Assembly: GCF_002204185.1 (NCBI RefSeq)
Contig: NZ_MXPU01000029.1
Coordinates: forward strand, 1 to 43,016
Direction: 5' to 3'
DNA length: 43,016 bases
Source of the DNA: Rhizobium esperanzae
Lineage (GTDB): Bacteria > Pseudomonadota > Alphaproteobacteria > Rhizobiales > Rhizobiaceae
The notes below the pieces were generated by a model, which saw only the letters and a program-made list of their open reading frames with translations, searched no databases and was not told the DNA's origin. Position 1 is the first letter of the stretch; the number at the start of each line of letters is the position of its first letter. Made by a program: the position numbers and the translations under genes. Shown here piece after piece: positions 35,584 to 43,016 of this stretch.

Positions 35584-36440
35584 GCGGTACGGTCGCCGAT
35601 ATGCTTGCCGCAGCGCGCCGTCGTTTCACAGAGGCAGGCATTGTCGATCCGGTGACCGATGCGCGGCTGCTTGTCGCAGGCATTTTGAAACTGTCGTCAA
35701 CGGAGCTTTTGACGCGGTCGGCCGAGAGGCTCTCTTCAGATCAGGCGCAGGCGATTTCGAGGGCCCTGGAGCGGCGTCTCGGCCATGAGCCGGTGCATCG
35801 TATTCTGGGCGAGCGGGAATTCTACGGCCTGCCGCTTGGCTTGTCGGCGGAAACTTTGGAGCCGCGTCCGGATACGGAAATCCTGGTCGATACAGTGCTT
35901 CCTTATCTGAAGGACCTTGCAAAGGCGCAACGCCATCTCCATATTCTTGACATCGGAACCGGGAGCGGGGCGATATGCCTCGCGCTCTTGAGTGAATGTC
36001 CCGAGGCGTCGGGTATCGGCAGCGACATATCGGCTGATGCACTTAGGACGGCGAAGTCAAATGCAGAAAGAAACGGGTTGCAGGATCGTTTTCAGGCCGT
36101 GCAGTCGAATTGGTTCGAGAACATCCAGGGCTCCTTTCACGCGATTGTCTCAAATCCGCCCTATATTGCCTCCAATGTCATTCACGATCTCGCTCCCGAA
36201 GTGACGAAATTTGATCCGGTTGCAGCGCTGGATGGCGGCCCGGATGGGCTTGACGCTTACAAAGCCATAGCCAAGGATGCGGCAAGGTTCATGAGGCCCA
36301 TCGGGGTTCTCGGACTGGAAATCGGCTACGATCAGCGAAACGATGTGACGGCGATCTTCGAAGCGAAAGGCTTCAAGTGCCTCAAATCCGTGAAAGATTA
36401 TGGTCAGAATGACAGGGCGCTTGTTTTCGCGCTTGCGTAA
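35580..36440 (+). CDS. prmC: Release factor glutamine methyltransferase
   Basis: Methylates the Gln of the GGQ motif in RF1 and RF2. 286 residues from ATG 35580 (MSGTVADMLAAARRRFTEAG). The N-terminal helical domain leads to the SAM motif ILDIGTGSGAICLALLSECP and the NPPY catalytic motif at 192-195 (AIVSNPPYIAS). The second half has less GC than its neighbours (see findings). Overlaps prfA by four bases (ATGA). It ends 342 bases before DUF4167. Confidence 0.97.
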   Translation: MSGTVADMLAAARRRFTEAGIVDPVTDARLLVAGILKLSSTELLTRSAERLSSDQAQAISRALERRLGHEPVHRILGEREFYGLPLGLSAETLEPRPDTEILVDTVLPYLKDLAKAQRHLHILDIGTGSGAICLALLSECPEASGIGSDISADALRTAKSNAERNGLQDRFQAVQSNWFENIQGSFHAIVSNPPYIASNVIHDLAPEVTKFDPVAALDGGPDGLDAYKAIAKDAARFMRPIGVLGLEIGYDQRNDVTAIFEAKGFKCLKSVKDYGQNDRALVFALA

Positions 36441-36782
36441 AAGGCGATAACTGCGGCATCGGACGGGACATTATTGCTATTGCGAAGAAAAGGCTTGGAT
36501 TTCCCAGGGAAGCAATATAGGTTGCGGACACGTGTTGGGCAGATAGGAATGAACGAGATTCGTTCGGTACTTGGTTTGCCTCGGGGGTCCGCTCTTTTAA
36601 ACGAGAGTTTCAACGGTTGAACACGACCCAACGCGTGAATCAGTCAAACTGACTTGAGAACCAAGCGGCAGGTCGGCGCAAAGGCGCAGTATGCTCGCGG
36701 CACAAAGGTCCTGACCCGGTTTCCGGTCATGGCGGTTGGTGCCATGTATCCATCACAAACAGAGAATTCAGGTGAACGATCT
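36441..36782 (+). promoter_or_regulatory. Gene-free stretch upstream of DUF4167 with a candidate promoter
   Basis: No gene is supported here. CTTGGA (36494-36499), a 16-base spacer and TATAGG (36516-36521) fit a rhizobial sigma-70-type promoter and would give a leader of about 255 bases. Base composition is lower in GC than the flanking genes. No RNA family or hairpin array was recognised. Confidence 0.35.
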
Positions 36783-37511
36783 ATGAGGCCAGGACAGCAA
36801 AACAAGCGCGGTCGAGGGCGTGGTAACAACAATAACAATGGCGGCGGCGGAAATAACAATAACAACAATTTCAACCGCAAGGGCGGTAACCCGCTGACCC
36901 GGAGCTATGACAGCTCCGGCCCCGATGTGAAGATTCGCGGTACTGCACAGCATATCGCCGAGAAATATGCGCAACTTGCCCGTGATGCCCAGAGCTCTGG
37001 CGACCGCGTGATAGCCGAGAATTATCTTCAGCACGCCGAACATTACAATCGGATCATCGCCAGCGCTCAGGCGCAGATGCAAGAGCGGTTCCAGCGCGAC
37101 GATCGCAGCGACTACAATGACCGCGACGCGGCGGATCGCGACAGCGACGACATCGATACCAGCGACAATGATGGCGACGATGTCGTCATCGTCCAGCCGC
37201 CGCAGAGCAGGCAGCATCAGCCGCAGGCACAACCAAAGTCCGCGCCGGCACCCGTTGCGGCGCCTGCCCCGGCACCCCAACCCGAAATCATCGACGGAAC
37301 CGGCCCGCAGCCGGAGATCGAAGGCATTCCTGCCGAGGTCGCCATGGACGAGGAAGGCTCTGCCGGCCAGTCACGCGAACGCCAGCCCCGTCGTCGTAGC
37401 CCCGGCAATCGTCCCCGTCGCCCGCGCCGCGGCGCAGACGGCGATGCAGCCTCCGAGGGCGAGGGTGCTTCCGCCGAGGCGCCGGTTCTGGCGGATGCCG
37501 CATCGGAATAA
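36783..37511 (+). CDS. DUF4167 domain protein (Asn/Gly-rich, disordered tail)
   Basis: 242-residue protein (MRPGQQNKRGRGRGNNNNNG). Its beginning is a low-complexity Asn/Gly tract coded by AAC/AAT and GGC repeats (about 36817-36872), followed by a compact helical domain near residues 40-105, with TRSYDSSGPDVKIRGTAQHI then AEKYAQLARDAQSSGDRVIA and NYLQHAEHYNRI. This is DUF4167, conserved across Rhizobiales. The second half is acidic then Pro/Ala/Gln-rich, and a basic patch (QPRRRSPGNRPRRPRRGADG) suggests RNA or ribosome contact. Function unknown. The start uses AGG 11 bases upstream; an in-phase start 13 codons earlier is possible. A hairpin and clpB follow. Confidence 0.92.
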   Translation: MRPGQQNKRGRGRGNNNNNGGGGNNNNNNFNRKGGNPLTRSYDSSGPDVKIRGTAQHIAEKYAQLARDAQSSGDRVIAENYLQHAEHYNRIIASAQAQMQERFQRDDRSDYNDRDAADRDSDDIDTSDNDGDDVVIVQPPQSRQHQPQAQPKSAPAPVAAPAPAPQPEIIDGTGPQPEIEGIPAEVAMDEEGSAGQSRERQPRRRSPGNRPRRPRRGADGDAASEGEGASAEAPVLADAASE

Positions 37512-37569
37512 GGGATCTGGCCGCTCCTTTCGGGGAGGGTCGGGTGCTCATGCCATCTGTTCGAATTTC

Positions 37570-37602
37570 CTTGAAAATCCCCGGCCTCGTGCCGGGGATA
37601 TT
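37570..37602 (+). terminator. Hairpin after DUF4167 (terminator or promoter overlap)
   Basis: ATCCCCGGC (37577-37585) and GCCGGGGAT (37591-37599) form a perfect 9-base stem with loop CTCGT; the following bases are only moderately T-rich (ATTCGTCTT). The left flank reads CTTGAA (37570-37575), itself like a heat-shock -35 box, so the same sequence might serve both ends. Confidence 0.5.
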
Positions 37603-37615
37603 CGTCTTATGGGCT

Positions 37616-37645
37616 CTTTAAACTCCCGAAACAGCGTACCATATT
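37616..37645 (+). promoter_or_regulatory. Candidate RpoH (heat-shock) promoter of clpB
   Basis: CTTTAA (37616-37621), 17-base spacer, CCATATT (37639-37645). Rhizobial RpoH promoters follow CTTGAA-N16/18-CCATAT-like patterns, so this is a five-of-six match at -35 and a good -10. It would give a clpB leader of about 110 bases. An alternative CTTGAA lies at 37570. Confidence 0.45.
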
Positions 37646-37763
37646 CTCCTCGACTGCTTCGCCCAATTCCCAGATGGGCTAAGCGCGGCCTGCCTTTTCA
37701 GGGGGTCGATCTCAATCATCGGTCTGCGCCTCGTAAGGGCAGGGCGATCAATGGAGGTAGAAT

Positions 37764-40364
<2,601 letters not shown>

Positions 40365-40385
40365 TTTGGGTTGTCGAGAAATGAG

Positions 40386-40411
40386 AAATGGCGGCTTCGG
40401 CCGCCATTTTT
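40386..40411 (+). terminator. Rho-independent terminator of clpB with UUCG tetraloop
   Basis: A 10-base stem (40386-40395 with 40400-40409) closed by a C-UUCG-G loop (TTCG at 40396-40399) and followed by TTTTT. It sits 21 bases past the clpB stop and between convergent genes; read on the minus strand it also carries an A/T tail, so it may serve both. Confidence 0.9.
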
Positions 40412-40421
40412 CGTTTAGAGA

Positions 40422-42344
40422 CTACTTGCTCGCCACCTGATCCGGCGTCTGGTTGTTCAGCAGCGTATCGATACGCTTTCGCTCGTCCTCGAATTTCGCC
40501 AGCGCCTCACCCTGCAGCGATTTGCCGCCCGGCAGACGTATGCGCAGCGGATCGACCTTGGTGCCGTTGACGATCAGCTCGTAATGCAGATGCGGGCCGG
40601 TGGATTCACCCGTCGTGCCGACCCAGCCGATCACCTGGCCCTGACGTATTTTCGCGCCGGGAACGACGCCTTTGGCAATGGCGCTCTGGTGATTGTAGGA
40701 GGATTCATAGCCATTGGCATGGCGGATGATCGTCTGATTGCCGTAGCCGCCGGAATCCCAGCCGGCTTTTTCGACTGTGCCATTGCCGGAGGCGATAATC
40801 GCGGTGCCACGCGGCGCCGCCCAATCGACGCCGGTATGCATTCGCGCGAAACCGAGGATCGGATGGCGGCGCATGCCGAAGCCCGACTTGAAAATGCCGT
40901 TCGGAACCGGGTTGCGCAGCAGGAACTGACGGATGCTCTTGCCGTTCTCATCGAAATAATCGACCGTACCGTCGTCGGGATCCTGGAAGCGATAGAAGCG
41001 CGTCTGCGTATCGCCGAAACGAGCATTGACGTAGAGCAGTTCGGAATCCTCGGTCGCCTGGCCGGTGCTGTCGGCGACGGAGAAGAAGGCCTCCAGCTTA
41101 TCGGTCGATCTCAGCTGCGCCTGGAAATCGACATTGCTTGCGAGCAGCTTGATGATCAGCGCGGTCATATCCTTGGTCATCCCATAGGAAAGGGCGGCAC
41201 GATAGATGCCGTCATAGACGCGCGGCAGGTTCTGTCCCGGCGGCGGAGCGAAGGTATTGTCATCGAAAGCCGTGGCGATTGCATCCAGCATCGGCGGCTC
41301 GCTGCCAGGCACGTATTTGCCCTTGTCGTCGAGGGCTACGGTGACGAGATGGCGCGTGCCGCGGTAGACGCTGGCCCGGATGATCTTTGCCTGTTCGCCC
41401 TTCTGGATGATGCCGATGCGCAGCACGTCACCCTTTTCGAGATCGCTGGCGCCGAGTTGCTCCGAGATATAGTTGGCAATGCCATCGGCATATTGCTGTG
41501 GGTAGCCTGAATCCGTAAGCGCCTTGGCGATCGGTGTATCGGCGCGCACCGGAAGGATGTCATCGGCGAATTCTTCGGTCTGCGGCGTGATCGATTCCGG
41601 CGCAGAAACCGTCATGTTCTGCTCGAGCACGCGGGCGGACAGGCCGGCCGTCAGATCGACATCTGCTTCCTCGTTGGAGAAACGACGTGGATCGACGTAG
41701 TAGAGAGCCGCGAGCTGCGTATTGCCGTCGGTCAGCACGGAGCCGTTGGAGCGGACGTTTTCCTCGACCTCCTCGAGCGATAGGCCTGAGGCCATTTTCA
41801 TACTGGTCTTGGCGGTCGGGAACGGAACCGTCTTCAGGCTGACTTCAGATTCAACGTCCGAGCCATAGAGTGCGCCGGTGCGGCTCTGCGGGGCGGGCTG
41901 CGGTTCGTCGGCGGAAAATATCGCCAGGGGATCAAAATCGGGATAGTCCTCGGTCGCCACATGGTTGGCGGCCAGCGTCATCTTCACATGCGCGAAGGGC
42001 TGGCGGCGCACGACCTCCTTCTCGCCGTCATGGACAACGGTCGATACTTCCATAATCGCCCGATCGGAAGGTTTTGCGGCAATGGCGGGCGCGATCAGCC
42101 GGCCGCCGCGGACCACGGCCGTGTCCACATGCGTCTCTGGGGCAGCACTCGCATAGGCCTCGGCAGGAATCGCCAGCTGTTGGCGACCATCAAGCGCGGC
42201 AAAAAGGGCGACACCCATCAGGACAGAGGATGTGATACCGGTGAGAAACGTGCCCGAGAGCCAACGCAAGGAAACTTCGCGCTTGTCGGGCGCACGCCTG
42301 CCATCGGCCAGAAGCGGGGGCTCGTTGCCCAACGAGCGGATCAT
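40422..42344 (-). CDS. M23/LytM-type peptidoglycan endopeptidase
   Basis: 640-residue membrane-anchored metallopeptidase, start ATG 42344 (MIRSLGNEPPLLADGRRAPD) with GGAG 6 bases upstream; further ATGs at 42347, 42359 and 42362 are in the same frame. One TM helix lies near residues 29-51, after which the protein is periplasmic. A long non-catalytic stretch (about 60-480) precedes the LytM domain. It contains the zinc motif HTGVDW (His503, Asp507) and HLHYEL (His585, His587), plus GESTGPHLHYE. The enzyme cuts peptide cross-links of peptidoglycan. Position beside clpB matches, from memory, the Sinorhizobium growth factor RgsM. It is convergent with clpB. Confidence 0.9.
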   Translation of the reverse strand: MIRSLGNEPPLLADGRRAPDKREVSLRWLSGTFLTGITSSVLMGVALFAALDGRQQLAIPAEAYASAAPETHVDTAVVRGGRLIAPAIAAKPSDRAIMEVSTVVHDGEKEVVRRQPFAHVKMTLAANHVATEDYPDFDPLAIFSADEPQPAPQSRTGALYGSDVESEVSLKTVPFPTAKTSMKMASGLSLEEVEENVRSNGSVLTDGNTQLAALYYVDPRRFSNEEADVDLTAGLSARVLEQNMTVSAPESITPQTEEFADDILPVRADTPIAKALTDSGYPQQYADGIANYISEQLGASDLEKGDVLRIGIIQKGEQAKIIRASVYRGTRHLVTVALDDKGKYVPGSEPPMLDAIATAFDDNTFAPPPGQNLPRVYDGIYRAALSYGMTKDMTALIIKLLASNVDFQAQLRSTDKLEAFFSVADSTGQATEDSELLYVNARFGDTQTRFYRFQDPDDGTVDYFDENGKSIRQFLLRNPVPNGIFKSGFGMRRHPILGFARMHTGVDWAAPRGTAIIASGNGTVEKAGWDSGGYGNQTIIRHANGYESSYNHQSAIAKGVVPGAKIRQGQVIGWVGTTGESTGPHLHYELIVNGTKVDPLRIRLPGGKSLQGEALAKFEDERKRIDTLLNNQTPDQVASK

Positions 42345-42362
42345 CATTTTCTCCGTCATCAT

Positions 42363-42719
42363 GGCAGTCGGGTCCGCGTCCTTACATTTGACGTCTCTGG
42401 AAGCATTTCTCGGCCATCCTGGCTGGGGCGAAAGATGTGCATATTTTGGGCACCGAAGTCAAATCGCGCACTGGAAAGGCAGCCTATCTGCATTTGCCTG
42501 TGTGAATCATGTGTCCGTAAAGACCAGCAGATTGTGATCATGTCGGGGCGCGAGAGACGAAAGAGCGCTCTTTCCACGAAAAGTCGACGAATGTTCACTT
42601 CTCTGCCTCGGTGGAAACGGCTCAGAATCCGGGAAATGCTGGCATCGACCGGCTTCGCAGAAAGTTCGCCTGAAAAAACAACGGCTTGAAAGAAAAATGA
42701 TTTTTTTCGAAAAGGGCAG
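42363..42719. other. Gene-free stretch between the M23 gene and the rRNA promoter
   Basis: About 357 bases with no supported gene. It carries the upstream region of the M23 gene on one side and an AT-rich tract (TGATTTTTTTCG) just before the rRNA promoter that may be an upstream promoter element. No repeats or RNA genes recognised. Confidence 0.6.
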
Positions 42720-42749
42720 TTGACTTAGAAAAGGGGTTAGCTCTATAAG
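42720..42749 (+). promoter_or_regulatory. Promoter of the rRNA operon
   Basis: TTGACT at 42720-42725 and TATAAG at 42744-42749 with an 18-base spacer, preceded by an A/T-rich tract. The discriminator after -10 is GC-rich (CCCACTC), as in stringently controlled rRNA promoters. Confidence 0.85.
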
Positions 42750-42756
42750 CCCACTC

Positions 42757-43016
42757 ACTGAACGAGGGCGGCGGCGCTGCTGGCGACGAAGTCTTTCGTT
42801 CTGAAGAAACTCAAGCGGATTGGCGATTGCTGGTTTGTTGCTTCGGGCTTAGGTTTGGAGCGGGTTTTGGTGACGGCTGATGGTCGTCGGTTCTTTGACA
42901 ATTGAAGATGAGAAGAAAGAGAAACGTGGGCGGCGGAGCTTGCGGGATCGGCAGCGATGCTGGTTCTTTGAAAGAGACTTTGGCGGTCACGTTTATCAAG
43001 AGAAGTTACACTGGTT
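42757..43016 (+). ncRNA. 5' leader of a 16S rRNA operon (16S start lies beyond the window)
   Basis: The sequence and spacing match the rhizobial rrn leader before 16S rRNA. It includes two boxA-like elements GGTTCTTTGA at 42889-42898 and 42962-42971, the first followed by CAATTGAAG, the usual NusB/NusE-type antitermination signal. A small hairpin ACGAA/TTCGT lies at 42786-42799. The window stops before the AGAGTTTGATC-type start of 16S. Confidence 0.8.

Overview
The window is a stretch of alpha-proteobacterial chromosome, almost certainly from Rhizobium sensu stricto (R. etli / R. leguminosarum / R. phaseoli type). Grounds for this are the high GC with rhizobial codon use, two families of rhizobial intergenic palindromic repeats, an EcfG-type stress promoter, the gene order lysC-ptsP-prfA-prmC-DUF4167-clpB-M23 peptidase, and a rhizobial-style rRNA operon leader at the right edge. 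No species name can be proved from the sequence alone. I see no CRISPR array, prophage, transposase or integrase. This is mainly housekeeping backbone with a few accessory or poorly described genes.

Layout, left to right. 1-2.1 kb (minus strand): etfB (cut by the window edge), a rhomboid protease and a PduO-type cobalamin adenosyltransferase. 2.07-2.49 kb: a gene-free patch with two different palindromic repeat elements. 2.5-8.4 kb: small membrane protein, SDR oxidoreductase, YihY-family membrane protein, tRNA-Asp-modifying GluQRS, an AlkA-like DNA glycosylase, an HNH protein, DsbB, a DedA/YqaA-like membrane protein and a small unknown protein. 8.4-11.3 kb: a CPA2 antiporter carrying a cyclic-nucleotide-binding domain, a secreted small protein behind an EcfG-type promoter, a small winged-helix-like protein and tRNA-Leu(CAA). 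11.4-16.3 kb: an MFS transporter divergent from its probable TetR repressor with two matching operators between them, an aldo/keto reductase and an acyl-CoA synthetase. 16.3-21.9 kb (minus): a flippase plus FemAB/BioF2-like acyltransferase pair, then secA. 22.1-25.6 kb (plus): parvulin foldase, argJ, GNAT acetyltransferase and mutT. 25.8-26.4 kb: a one-TM protein of unknown function and a 55-residue Flp pilin. 26.4-30.5 kb: a NDUFAF5/BioC-like methyltransferase divergent from a comF-grx-nitrilase-DUF1178 operon, then ubiG. 30.8-40.4 kb (plus): lysC, ptsP, prfA, prmC, DUF4167 and clpB. 40.4-42.3 kb (minus): a LytM/M23 peptidoglycan hydrolase. 42.7-43.0 kb: promoter and leader of an rRNA operon whose 16S gene starts beyond the window.

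Functional themes: envelope biogenesis and protein export or folding (secA, parvulin, dsbB, rhomboid, flippase, M23); redox and respiratory maturation (etfB, ubiG, the NDUFAF5-like methyltransferase, glutaredoxin); translation termination and tRNA modification (prfA, prmC, gluQRS, tRNA-Leu); and stress regulation (clpB, ptsP, the EcfG-linked small protein). The most interesting signals are regulatory sites (TetR operator pair, EcfG promoter, adjacent palindromes before etfB, heat-shock-like boxes before clpB), a transporter-sensor fusion, and a tightly coupled flippase-acyltransferase pair of unknown substrate. I found no clearly new multi-gene defence or metabolic system.
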